Source of the DNA: Malus domestica
Taxonomy: Eukaryota > Streptophyta > Magnoliopsida > Rosales > Rosaceae
Assembly: GCF_042453785.1 (NCBI RefSeq)
Contig: NC_091664.1
Location: 1,851,001 to 1,915,000 of the forward strand
Reading direction: 5' to 3'
DNA: 64,000 bases
The first letter of the stretch is position 1; each line of letters opens with the position of its first letter. The notes below the pieces were generated by a model, which was not told where the DNA came from, did no database searches, and was given only the letters and a program-made list of their open reading frames with translations. Of the stretch, positions 45,485-56,452 are shown one piece after another. The translations under genes and the position numbers were made by a program.

Positions 45485-46963
45485 ATGGAGAAACCACTCG
45501 CCGGAAAGTACTACAAAGAAAAATGGTTTGGTGTACTAGTCTCATTTTTCTTGTTCTTTGTATTGCTTTGCTTTGATTATTCAACTTCAATGTTGGGTGT
45601 CTACAGTGGGGTAAATTTGTTAGTCAATAAACATGTTCGTCCATTCTACCTCAAAGATTCGTGTTTTGGCCGCTACATTTACATCCACGATGATCTTCCA
45701 ACACGGTTCAACTACGATCTCCTCGCAAACTGCCAGTCCCTTTCGACAGGAAGCAAGGCCCTTAGTGATCAAGGTGCGAATACTGGTGACAATATGTGTC
45801 CTCACCTTGTGAATTCGGGTCTTGGTCCTCAAATCGGAAAGCCCGGCAAGGTTTTGGCAAACAAGAGTTGGTTCATCACAAATCCCTACTTGTTAGAAGT
45901 CATTTTCCACAACAAGATGAAGACGTACAAATGCTTGACAAACAACTCCAATCTGGCTTCAGCCATTTATGTACCGTCATATACCGGCCTTGATGCGAGT
46001 CGCCATTTGTGGGATTTTGATCACAATGTCAGGGACGCGTCCGCGAAAGATCTTGTGAATTGGCTTACGCGGAGGCCTGAGTGGAAGAAAATGTGGGGGA
46101 GAGATCATTTTTTCGTTTCCGGGAGGACTTCTTGGGATTTCAGGAGGCCCGACAATGGTTCTGATTGGGGTACTAACTTAAGGTTTTTGCCGGGGTCGAT
46201 GAACATGAGTATGTTGTCGGTTGAAGGAAGTTGTTGGAGAAATGACCTTGCTATACCGTACCCGACAAACTTCCATCCTTCAAACGATAGTGAGGTTGTT
46301 CAATGGCAGAACAGAGTGAAGAAGTACAAAAGGCCTCACTTGTTCTCTTTCATCGGTGCGCCGAGGCCTGGCATGCAAAAATCGATCAGGGGAAAACTTA
46401 TCAATCAGTGCCAAGCATCAAACAACTGCAAGTTCGTGCATTGTGGTTCTCCTGGGATTAATTGTAACGACCCCGTTACAGTTATGAGGGTTTTCGAGAA
46501 GTCGGTCTATTGCTTGCAGCCTCCAGGTGATTCACACACAAGGAGATCAGCATTTGATTCTTTACTTGCTGGTTGTATTCCGGTCTTCTTTCATCCTGCG
46601 ACTGCATACACGCAGTACTTATGGCATCTGCCGGAGAAACATACTAAGTATTCGGTGTTTATTCCGGTGAAGGAAGTGGAGGATTTGAAAGAAGGCATGA
46701 TCGAGAAAACTTTGCTTCGAATTTCAGAAGAGAGGGAATTGGCAATGAGAGAGGAGGTCATAAGGCTGATACCAAAGCTGGTGTATGCAGATCCCAGGTC
46801 GAGATTAGAGAGCGAAGACGCGTTCGATTTAGCTGTGCAGGGAGTTCTTGAGAGGATAGAGAATGTTAGGAAGGTGATTAGAGAAGGGAAGGATCCTAGC
46901 GTTGGTTTTGCAGATGAGGATTGGACTAAATTCATGTTTCCGGAGGCACCAGAAGAATATTGA
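45485..46963 (+). CDS. GT47 xyloglucan galactosyltransferase, MUR3/KATAMARI1-like (copy 3)
   Basis: It encodes 492 residues from the ATG at 45485; the frame extends slightly upstream without an ATG. It has a short cytosolic tail, a membrane segment (about 13-32) and the GT47 domain with YIYIHDDLPTRFNYD, YVPSYTGLDASRHLWD, WGRDHFFVSGR, IGAPRPGMQKSIRGKL and DSHTRRSAFDSLLAGC. Two extra residues around the HCGSPGINC Cys pair and a longer early stem separate it from copies 1 and 2; the extra Cys-containing loop is shared with copy 4. Golgi xyloglucan galactosylation is the family role; specificity is not determined. Confidence 0.9.
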   Translation: MEKPLAGKYYKEKWFGVLVSFFLFFVLLCFDYSTSMLGVYSGVNLLVNKHVRPFYLKDSCFGRYIYIHDDLPTRFNYDLLANCQSLSTGSKALSDQGANTGDNMCPHLVNSGLGPQIGKPGKVLANKSWFITNPYLLEVIFHNKMKTYKCLTNNSNLASAIYVPSYTGLDASRHLWDFDHNVRDASAKDLVNWLTRRPEWKKMWGRDHFFVSGRTSWDFRRPDNGSDWGTNLRFLPGSMNMSMLSVEGSCWRNDLAIPYPTNFHPSNDSEVVQWQNRVKKYKRPHLFSFIGAPRPGMQKSIRGKLINQCQASNNCKFVHCGSPGINCNDPVTVMRVFEKSVYCLQPPGDSHTRRSAFDSLLAGCIPVFFHPATAYTQYLWHLPEKHTKYSVFIPVKEVEDLKEGMIEKTLLRISEERELAMREEVIRLIPKLVYADPRSRLESEDAFDLAVQGVLERIENVRKVIREGKDPSVGFADEDWTKFMFPEAPEEY

Positions 46964-47606
46964 TTGATGTAAAAAGAGAGAAGAATATGAAGACATTCAA
47001 ATTAATCATAATTTTACTGCCATTTGTTTGTAGAAAGTTGTATGATGCTTATTCCAGCATTCAAAGAAATATAGATTTACTGCTTTCTTTTATATACAGC
47101 ATAAAAATAAAATGTGCTTACTTTTTCGTTGTTTGATCATTGTGTTCTTCTTTTTGCAATTTTGATTTGACATGAATAGTCCTCCTCCTGATTTTGGTGA
47201 AATCTTTCAGTATACCAAAAACACGATTAGGTACACCATTTCGGTTTGAACAAGAGAAAGACGTGTCGAGACGGTGGTTCATCAAATTGTCCAATGCTCT
47301 TAAACTTGCTAGGTTTCAACATCATGCTCCGATTACTCACTTTTCGTCCGAAGTTGTCAAGGCAAAAGAGCTCTTTTTCCTCATTGCCAGTGCTAGATTG
47401 AGCGTAATTATGTTTTGCTTTGCCTATTGAGAGCCAATAAAGAGCATTTTACCTAAATCAGATGAACCCCGCTTGCTGTGATTAACCAATTATTAAAGAC
47501 TAATTTGTGTCCCCAGCAATAAAAAGATTGAGGATATACAAGTGAATCTTAATCATATGGACCCTTTCACCTTATTTCAAGTAGAACTCAGTTGGAACCT
47601 GATACC
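46964..47606. other. 3' flank of GT47 copy 3
   Basis: 3' UTR, then DNA with an open stretch at 47194-47430 that matches nothing I recognise. Confidence 0.4.
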
Positions 47607-47681
47607 CGCCATATAGCAAAACTTAAACCTGCAACCTTTAGGTTAAAATCCCAATGCTCTACCAACTGAGCCATACGCTGC
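47607..47681 (-). pseudogene. trnK: Nuclear copy of mitochondrial trnK(UUU), degenerate
   Basis: The minus strand reads TATGGCTCAGTTGGTAGAGC, then TTGGGATTTTAACC (anticodon TTT in a 7-base loop) and GGTTGCAGGTTTAAG. This follows plant mitochondrial tRNA-Lys with several substitutions. The acceptor stem no longer pairs, so it is not expected to function. It is adjacent to the atp6 remnant. Confidence 0.7.
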
Positions 47682-47905
47682 TTTGATGGAGATTTATAGC
47701 ATCATGCAAGTAAATACAGATTGAGATATTAGAAACATGAGCTTGTGCCGTGTGATATAGCTACATCTAATTTCGGACCGGTTAATGCAAGAATCATAAA
47801 TAAAGGACCAGGATCTCCTATAAAAAATGAAAGATCATTCCTACATATTATAGTCCAAGCGAACCCACTTAAAATCTTTACTAAAAGTATCATAATACAA
47901 TCGGT
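47682..47905 (-). pseudogene. atp6: Nuclear copy of mitochondrial atp6 3' end (NUMT)
   Basis: The minus strand encodes VKILSGFAWT, then GDPGPLFMILALTG, then, after decay and stops, sequence ending LHDAINLHQ-like before the trnK remnant. This is the conserved C-terminus of ATP synthase subunit a from plant mitochondria. Substitutions and a stop in the last 30 codons show it is non-functional nuclear DNA of mitochondrial origin. The extent beyond 47905 is uncertain. Confidence 0.75.
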
Positions 47906-48472
47906 TAGAAGTTTTTTTTCTAAGCATCCAACCGTTTGCATTATGACACCTCTCGGTACACTAGAAAGTCTCTCCTAATTCTACTGGCCGCTGAGGCCTT
48001 GAGTTTGTCAAAGGCAATGGCCATACCGAAAACTACATGTACAAAAATTAATTCTTTTTTAACACGTAAAGAATCAAGTATTTTTTATACTTTAAACAAA
48101 CGACTTGGCAATCATTGAATCATCAAAAAACATATTGCATGTGATCTATATGAGCGTTTATACGCGTGTACCGATCATATTTGTCATTCCATTAGAAAAA
48201 GAACATTTTGAGATTGACCACTAAACTCAAGTGGTGGTCTTAATTACTCCGCGTACAACGGAGCAGCGCACGCATTCGCTTTGTGTGTGATTGGATTTGG
48301 GCATCACAAACTGACTCTTGAATACCCTACCGACTCATGTAAACGTCTCTATTCGTCTACAAGTCAATAACACGTATTGTATTTTTTGGAAACTAACAAC
48401 ACGTATTGTTTGACGGAAAAAGAAAATGAGAAAAGCTGGCTCCTGGCTGCCTGTTCAAATCACAATGAAAAA
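47906..48472. other. Gene-free stretch, possibly more organelle-derived DNA
   Basis: No protein or RNA match was recognised. The part up to about 48120 may belong to the same organellar insertion. Confidence 0.35.
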
Positions 48473-48693
48473 GAGTGAGGATCCTCGCAGGATCCTCTTT
48501 GTGAGAATTCGAGAATCTTCAAATCACATCTGTTTATCGTACATCATGCGGTCAGAAATTATTGTAAAATTTTTAATTAAAATTGAATATAAACAGTACT
48601 TGACGAAAACTGACCACATGATGTACGATTAATAGATGTGATTGAAGGATTCCCGGAATCCTCACAAAGAGGATCCGGTGAGGATCCTCTCTC
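48473..48693. repeat. MITE with GAGGATCCTC ends
   Basis: Inverted arms of about 80 bp contain GGATCCTCTTTGTGAG, CAATCACATCT and ATCGTACATCATG. A diverged relative lies near 35060-35280. Confidence 0.7.
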
Positions 48694-48857
48694 AATGAAT
48701 AATACTTGATTACCCAAAGGATGAGTATGAGTTCTTAACTTAAAAATGTTTGTTGTTGATTCATAGAATTTCGTATTTATGATCATAGTTGTTCATACTA
48801 TAAATCACTCAATAAAGACTGCATTTGCAAAAAATTCAATTAAAACTAAGGTCTTTT

Positions 48858-50818
48858 TGTAATACCCTGAAAATTTAAATATATGAATATGTGAAGAAAA
48901 TCGAAAATAAATCGATTTATAGTCATGCAAATTGAGTTGAGAAATTTTAAAGTTTTATTTCCGGAATTTTTATAATTTAGTTGGCTAAATTGAAATATAC
49001 GAGGACATCGGATTTATTTCCCGAAAATAAATATTTCGGGGGTGGGGTGTTACAAAATGGTATTAGAGCAAATGATCATATCATACAATGTGAGATATTA
49101 TTGCTTGTTGTGATGTGAATTGTGAATTGTGTTGATATTGTACTATTTCATAAGTCTTTTGACTAATGATGAATTTATGTGCAATGCCTATATTGTGAAT
49201 CACTACGAGGTGAATTGAATTGGGTAGGAGTAAAAAATTTTAAGATGTCATATTTTATGTATAACTTTGAATATGAGTATTTGATTAAAGTTCTAGATTA
49301 TTCTTGAATTGGATTGATATTATGTTATGCGTTATGAAAATTTTGAATAATAAGGTGATTGTGGAATAGTGACAAATAGATGGAAAAGTTGTATTATACC
49401 TGTGCAATAGAGAATGTTGATTTGGGCGGAAATGGCCCAAGGATGATGAATTGGGCGAAAAGGCCTGTGGATATTGATTTGGGGGGAAAAGGCCCGTGGA
49501 TATTGAATTGGGTTAAAAAAGCCTGTGGATGTCGATTTGGGCGTGATTGCCCGTGGAATGGGAGGAATGTTTGGTTGGGCAAAAAGGGCCCAAGGATGTG
49601 TGATTGAGCAAAGTGACATTGTGAACGATGAATTGGGCGAAATGACCCGTGAAATGTGAAGGAATGGATGAGTGGGCATAAAGACCCTGTGTTTCTGGAA
49701 AGAAGCTTCATGTGTGGGCTATGGAAATGAATTATTGAAGTGATAAAAATGTGTGATGTGTATTGGCCAGGTATATTACAATATTTTTCAGTTTACTAGT
49801 CACTGATTGGGATAACAAGAAAAAGGTGATGAAACCATTGTTTGTCAATGATAATTATGGTTGGAATTTTAATATTTAGGAAAGTCGTGATGGGTTATTG
49901 AACGGGAATGAAATTATAAATTGAAGTTATGGTGTGGTTGTTATAGTCATAAGTTGTTATTTTTAGATTTGATATTGCGAACAGAACTGATGAAGAGCAC
50001 GTATTCTCATGACTATGTGATTAATAAGGATTAGTTTTGGTTGGCCAATAGAGTTGTAAAACATATAAATTCCTCTTCTTTGGTTGATGAAATGTGAATA
50101 GTACTCTGGCAGTGCGAGTCACTAATTTATTCGATCTGTGGCTACACCTTGAAGCCATTTAAAAGAAAAGGCTTTGAAATAAAGAATTAAAAGGCTATTA
50201 ATTTTACTATGGGCAATTTAGTTTAATTGCGGAAATGAAGGAAATCGTATAATGAGATTTTATGGTAACAATATTGTGGATATTTGTTTTAAGATATAAA
50301 TAGTGGTTATTATGCTAGTATTTATCTAGCCAGTGGAAGATGAGATTTAATATCTAGTATTATTTAGCCAATGAAAATTAGAGCTTGTTGTTTGATGTTT
50401 ATTTTGCCCAGGTGTGTGATTAGAAGTTCTGATATTCTTTTTACCAATTAAGTGGATGGAAATATGAGAAAATGTGTGAGAATCATGATGATTTGCCTTA
50501 ATCTATTTATTTTGGAGTTTTATTCACCATTAAAGGAATGGTGGGAATAGTTCTAATTCCTTTTTGTAACGTAATAGTAGAAATCTCGGGGACGAGATTT
50601 ATTTTAACCGGGGGGGGTGAATGTAATACCCTAAAAATTTAAATATATGAATATGGGGAGAAAATCGAAAATAAATCGATTTATAGTTATGAAAATTGAT
50701 TTGAGAAATTTTAAAGTTTTATTTCCGGAATTTTTATAATTTAGTTGGCTAAATTGCAATATACGAGGACATCGGAATTATTTTCCGAAAATAAATATTT
50801 TGGGGGCGGGGTGTTACT
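48858..50818 (+). mobile_element. Small non-autonomous LTR retrotransposon
   Basis: Two 197-bp LTRs (48858-49054 and 50622-50818) start TGTAATACCC; the left ends GTGTTACA and the right ends GTGTTACT. A primer site TGGTATTAGAGC follows at 49058-49069 (initiator-Met-tRNA type). A purine tract AACCGGGGGGGGTGAA precedes the right LTR; with the nearby CTCGGGGACGAGATTT it looks like Ty3/gypsy ends. Flanks CTTTT and CGTTT differ at one base. The 1.57 kb interior has no polymerase. It has degenerate short tandem repeats at about 49425-49685 built on TGAATTGGGC and AAAGGCCCGTGGAT. LTRs are similar but not identical, so it is older than the 3.8 kb element. Confidence 0.82.
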
Positions 50819-50962
50819 CGTTTAGTTATAGAATTATATAAAAATAGATAAATGGAATCAATAAAAGCATTATGAACTGTCTATATATTTGCTAAAATAG
50901 ATTGACTAAAGAACCTCAATTTATATATATATTTTTTTTGCAGAGATGATCTCTATAGAATA

Positions 50963-51131
50963 CTAGAGGTCGCACTTGGTGCGATGGCAAGTGCCTTCGC
51001 CCATGAGCGGTAGGTCTCGGGTTCGAGACTTGGGAGTAGCCTCTCCATAAATGGGGGTAAGGCTAGCCGACATTCACCTCTCCCAGACCCTGCGTAAAGC
51101 GGGAGCCTTGTGCACTGGGTACGACCTTTTT
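50963..51131 (+). repeat. Au-type SINE
   Basis: The tRNA-like head has GCACTTGGTGCGATGGC and the box B-like GGGTTCGAGAC. The tail ends GTGCACTGGGTACGACC followed by T, the diagnostic Au-SINE 3' end. A perfect 17-bp target duplication ATGATCTCTATAGAATA flanks it (50946-50962 and 51132-51148). Confidence 0.9.
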
Positions 51132-51148
51132 ATGATCTCTATAGAATA

Positions 51149-51861
51149 ACTCATAATATGAATAGTTCTGATCATAAACACAAAATTATGTGGTTCAAAC
51201 ACAAAGAGTTTTGAGTAGGAGTTCCTACTCATTTTTGAGAAGCCAAGCAATGTTCAATCACAATACAGCACACAAAAAGCATGTATATAAGTGCAATCAA
51301 CCTCAATCAGTTTTCGACTTTCAATATTTTCTAAAAATTAAAATCTTGTTTGGTAACAACTTTCAGTTTTCAGTTTCAAAAAGAAAAAAGAAAACTGAAA
51401 ATTCTCAAGACTAAATTTTGAGAACACAAGTAGTTTTCAGTTTTTGGTGTTCAATTTTCAAAAATTAAAAATTGAAAGTAATTACTAATTAAGATTTCAG
51501 TTTTCCAAAAAACTGAAAAAACAAAAAACAAAAAACGAAATGGTTAACAGACGGCACCTGAGAGAATTGAAAAGAATAATTCTAAGTTTAAATTTAAAGA
51601 ACATTACATTTTTAACTTATAATTGTGCTAAATAGGTACATGTTCTGAAAGAGGAGTATGAAATAGGGACCTCTAACATAGCATTTTGCTTTCGATCTTT
51701 CTTTACAATCTCTTGGCAGCTGCAGTAACGACCTGAAACCCAAGAACTGGCACTGTTTCATCCAGTTTCGAATCTTTCGACGTGCGATCTGCCATTGTAG
51801 GCCTGCACCTCCTCTTCCATCTCATTCTGTTTGTTAAACAGAAAGAACTGTTGAACTCAAA
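51149..51861. other. Intergenic DNA, 3' side of GT47 copy 4
   Basis: About 51348-51560 resembles a hAT-type MITE rich in TTTTCAGTTTTC words. No gene was seen. The region next to 51862 should hold the 3' UTR of the minus-strand gene. Confidence 0.4.
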
Positions 51862-53319
51862 TCAAGTTTGTTCTTGTTTCTGATGAAATGTGTACTTGTA
51901 GCTATCCTCATCCGCGAAACCAATACTCGGATCATTCCCTTCCCTAATCACCTTCCTAACATCCTCAATCCTCTCAAGAATTCCCTTGATAGCCAAATCG
52001 AATGCATCTTCGGTCTCTAATCTAGACCTGGGATCCGAGTATGACAGATTCGGTATGAGCCTTATAACCTCCTCTCTCATGGACAATTCCTTATCCTTTG
52101 AAATTCCAAGCAAGATTTCCTCAATGCTGCCTGGCATATCGTCCGCAACCCTCACCGGAATGTACACCGAGTAGCTGCTATGATTCTTCGGCAAATGCCA
52201 CAAATACTGGGAATAAGCGGCACCCGGGTGAAAGAAAACCGGAATACAACCAGCCAGAATGGAATCGAAAGTTGATCTCCTGGTGTATGAATCCCCTCCG
52301 GGCTGCAAGCAATAAACCGAGCTCTGAAACACCCTCATAACACTCGACGGGTTGTCACAATCCATGTTACCGCCCAAACTGCAATCGATTAACTTGCATC
52401 TACTCGAAGCTACGCACTGATCGATAATCTTCCCCCGAATCGAGCTCTGCTGGTCAGGCCTCGGTGCCCCAGCAAAAGTGAACAAGTAAGGCCTGTCTAG
52501 CTTCCTCATTCTGTTCTGCCATTGAACCAAATCGACCTCCTCCGCGGGATGAAAATTTGTCGGGTAAGGTATAGCAAAGTCATTGTTCCAAGAGCTTCCT
52601 TCGACCGACAACATAGTCATGTTCATAGACTCAGGCAACCACCTGAGCTTACTACCCCAATCCGAAACCTCATCCGTCTGCCTCCTGAAGTCCCAAGAAA
52701 TTCTCCCGGCAACCAAGAAATGATCCCTCCCCCACAGTTTCCCCCACTCGGGTTTTCTCGCAAGCCAACTCACAAGTTCTTTCGCCGAGGCATCTCTAAC
52801 CGTAAGATTCGAGTCCCAGAGATGGAGGCTCGCATCAAGGCCGGCGTAAAACGGGACATAAACGGCCGAAGCCTGACTGGAGATGTTTGTCAAACACTTA
52901 TAGCGCTTCATCTTGTTGTGGAATATGAACTCCAGCAAGAACTGGTTCGTGGAAAACCAGCTCCCGTTCGACAAAACCCCTTCCGAGTTTTGGATTTCGG
53001 GACCGAAACCATAATTCTCAAAGTACATACATAAATTTGGCTTGTCGGTTCCTCTGGTGAGAAACCTACAGTTTCTTACCAAGTCGGAGTTGAATTTTTC
53101 AGGAAGATCGTCGTGCATATAAACGTAACGACCAAAACATGATGAATCCGTGATAGCGTGGTTCAAAACCCCAATTGGGTCGACTTTTTTGTTGGGCAAA
53201 AGATTGAGACCAGAGAAAGTAGAGTAATCAAAGGAAAGAAATATAATGCACAAAGCGGAGGAGATGAGAAGGGCAAACCAGAGTTCTTGAGAGCACTTTA
53301 CTGTCGGTAGCTTCTCCAT
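51862..53319 (-). CDS. GT47 xyloglucan galactosyltransferase, MUR3/KATAMARI1-like (copy 4, inverted)
   Basis: It encodes 485 residues from the ATG at 53317-53319, the equivalent start to copy 2 (MEK at the N-terminus); the frame continues upstream to 53355 but with no ATG. The membrane segment is about 15-32. The GT47 domain has YVYMHDDLPEKFNSD, YVPFYAGLDASLHLWDSN, WGRDHFLVAGR, IPYPTNFHPAEE and DSYTRRSTFDSILAGC followed by IPVFF. It is the most diverged of the four, with a shorter linker (MCYF replaced by LCMYFENYGFG) and an extra Cys pair shared with copy 3. It is the only member on the minus strand. It appears intact and intronless. Confidence 0.9.
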   Translation of the reverse strand: MEKLPTVKCSQELWFALLISSALCIIFLSFDYSTFSGLNLLPNKKVDPIGVLNHAITDSSCFGRYVYMHDDLPEKFNSDLVRNCRFLTRGTDKPNLCMYFENYGFGPEIQNSEGVLSNGSWFSTNQFLLEFIFHNKMKRYKCLTNISSQASAVYVPFYAGLDASLHLWDSNLTVRDASAKELVSWLARKPEWGKLWGRDHFLVAGRISWDFRRQTDEVSDWGSKLRWLPESMNMTMLSVEGSSWNNDFAIPYPTNFHPAEEVDLVQWQNRMRKLDRPYLFTFAGAPRPDQQSSIRGKIIDQCVASSRCKLIDCSLGGNMDCDNPSSVMRVFQSSVYCLQPGGDSYTRRSTFDSILAGCIPVFFHPGAAYSQYLWHLPKNHSSYSVYIPVRVADDMPGSIEEILLGISKDKELSMREEVIRLIPNLSYSDPRSRLETEDAFDLAIKGILERIEDVRKVIREGNDPSIGFADEDSYKYTFHQKQEQT

Positions 53320-54838
53320 TGGTGTTTCCTGCTGAGGACAAAAATCCGCAGCCACTCATATCAGAAGAAAGAGAGACCAGGGGAGTTTGGAGTGTGAGAA
53401 AAATGAGAGATTTTTCCATGTCACCGGAATACGGAGTGATGCATAACATGTTATTATACAAATAGTAAGATATGTGTGTTAAAAAATTAATAACTTTAAA
53501 AATAAAATTTACCATCATTTATGTAAAAACACGTAATGTACTACTCGTGTTAATCACAATGAAAAATTTCTGGAGAATAAGATAGAAAAATGGAAAGAAA
53601 TTAAAAGAAAGGGCCCCCACTGCATGAATAATGTGAAATGCAGGACAGGATGCGTAATGATAGGCCCAATGTTGGCGTCGATGCAAGTACAAAATTAACT
53701 TTAGAGAACATCGTTTCCTTTTCCAAAGTGGTGGTGGTGGTGGTGGTGTTGGTTAGACGATGACAAATGAATTGTGGAGTGATAATTATCGGGTTTTACT
53801 TTGATAGTCCGGCTTATCAAGTAGTCTTACCTTTTAAAAAATTTTCACTTTTTTATTTCTTAGAGTCAACTGTTTAAGTTTTTAAAGTTAATCTTCATCA
53901 TTTATTTCTCAAACTACTCAGTAGTCGCAGACCATTGAAGAAAAAAATGAAAGATTGCTTTTTATTTTGATGAAAATTTTATATGAAGTTGTGGAGTACA
54001 AAATACTTGGAATATAGTAACAACATCCATGATTTTTTTTAGCCGAATCCGAGGTATCCACACCGCGAAGAGTAGACTAATCCCAATTGGGACTCGAAAA
54101 GGCTAAAGGCACCGTAGCCCACCATGACCACTTTCACACGCCATTTTAAAGCCTTCAACCAAGAAATCTCCTCTCTTTTTTTTGGCAAGCTCATGCCTTG
54201 AATTTAAAACCAAAGAGCAAACTTGACTAGAAATTCTACCGCATTTTAACTGAACCACTTGGCATTGATAAAAGATCCATGATTTTGGTGTTGGAGATGT
54301 GCAATAAGGGTATTACCGAGGGAGGGACGTCGGTTAGTTGGTCGGGGGTTTTGAAGTGCTTACACGAAAAACCGTGGGACACCGATCCTGAGTAGTAGCT
54401 GAAGATGAGGATGAATTATGGGATTATTTTACGTGACGGGGTCAAAATTCAAATGATATCATTCATTCATTACATTAAAAAAAAAACAACACGCATTGCA
54501 AGATATTCATTACGTGCTTATGGAGTGGTGCACTTGTGAGACCCGTTGTCTCTTTAGCCAACAAAAAATAAAGAACCCAAAAAAGGCAAAAGCAAAAGGC
54601 AAATTTAGCAAAGCAAAGCCTATGTAATTATTTCTATTTGTTTCGTTTCTCTCGTAAAAAAGCAAAATCATATTTGCTTGATCTCATGCACCTCCATTCT
54701 CACTCTTTTTTCTACATCACTTCTCTCATTCCAGGTAAATGATCATGCCATCAAACCAAAAAAAAAAAAAGTTATCTAAATACGAGAGAGTGCATCTACA
54801 TATATCCATTCAAATTCGTATTTTATTTTCTTTTGCAA

Positions 54839-54873
<35 letters not shown>

Positions 54874-56452
54874 CAAAAAAGGACTCCCGTGGCCAAAGCC
54901 AGGCTTCCACATCAGTAGCAGGTTTCGAATCCGAGATTTTTAGTTTTTAATTTTAGAAAAATCTCGTAATTCATCATTTACCATTTAATCACCTGGTCAA
55001 ATTGATATTTTGAATTACACCAATTTATGAGAAATTAGGTTATTGTGTAGAGGGTTTTCAACGGTACAATTCCTTTTTGATTTGACGTGAAATTGTTGAA
55101 CGCGTGACGCTTTTTGTTCTATCTCGAAGTCTTTAGGCTATGAGATTTTCTTTGAAATTATATTTTTACCGAGCCCCACTAGGGCCACTGCGTCAATGCA
55201 CAATGCCTATCTCGCTGTAGGGTGATTTGTTTGTAAAGAAGAGTGTAGTTCCACAAGCTTCTGTTGTTTTTGTGTGCCGACACTTGAGTTGGGACCCGCT
55301 AGTGCCTTGGATGGCAAAGTTTGAGATTTAGGCTGCCCATATTACGCCCTTGATCGTGGCTTCGTGTTCCACAAAATTTCCATTCCAATACATATGGACC
55401 CCTAATCAATACGTTTTTTTTACTGTGAAATGAGGAGCCGTTTGATAATTATTTCGTTTTCAATGCAGCTTAAAAAAATGAAAAATGAAAACCAAGAAGT
55501 GTAAACCAAGACCAAATTTTGAAAACTCAAGAAAGTGGTCCTTACTACAATGGTGGAAAGCTGCTGAGTCCTTGCATGATGACGTGTGTTCAAATCCCGT
55601 CGTTAACTAATTTAACAAAATCTATCGTTTGACAAAAAAAAAGGTAGTTTTCAATTTTCAAATTTTTAAAGCTGAAAACTGACCCTAGTTATAAAAAAAA
55701 AAAAATCAATTTTTAGTTTTCAAAAGAGTGAAAGCAAAAACTGAAAACGAATTGGTTATTAAACGACACCTTAGCTTAACAAACTTTTGTTTCACCATAC
55801 CATTCATTATGGACTTATGAAGTTACTTTTGATAGTTTCCAAAAAAAAAAATGAAGTTACTTTTGATTCATGTCAACACGTTAACAAAGATAGTGCTCAA
55901 ACTCAAACCATCAAAACAAATTTGAGCATAGCTAATTTGCTTACAGCAGTGTACACTTTCTTCTAAACTCAAAATCGAAGTCTCTCTTGTAATTTAGATT
56001 AAACTATTGCTCGAATAATTTTTTTTTATTATTAGCACTGCAAAAATTTTAATGCGCACTTCAAATATTCTATATTAAAAAAAAACTCTTATGAGGAATA
56101 CACAAGAAAATATTTGGAGTGCAGGATAAATGCTTTATAAGTATCTATTTAAGGAAATAAAAATATCAATTTTTGAAAGAAGATCAGCTGATAGTTTCGT
56201 CACGATAGTCCACAATCTTGGAGAATAAAAATAAGTTTAGACCGTAATATCAAATGACTGAGCTACAAGGAAGTTATAATTACTCATGATAATGCCAAAA
56301 TATTAATGCAAACTCAGATGAAGGGAAAGCTTGTAATTTGGGCCTGGGCTTGCATTACATTGATAAAATAAGAAAACCCAAAAACCTTGAAACCAAGAAA
56401 TACAAAAACCCAAAACCCTCCAAAAGCTCAGAGGAGCAGAGAGCAGGCAGCA
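53320..56452. other. Gene-free repeat-rich stretch
   Basis: It contains a GGT/GTG microsatellite (about 53730-53752), a (TA)n run (about 54840-54871) and a hAT-type MITE at about 55432-55774. That MITE is interrupted by a tRNA-like SINE at about 55536-55642, whose box B-like GTTCAAATCCC and A-rich tail are visible. No gene was recognised. Confidence 0.45.

Noticed and set aside
52522..53034. 170-residue plus-strand ORF within GT47 copy 4
   Set aside because: It is a shadow of the minus-strand gene with no recognisable motif.
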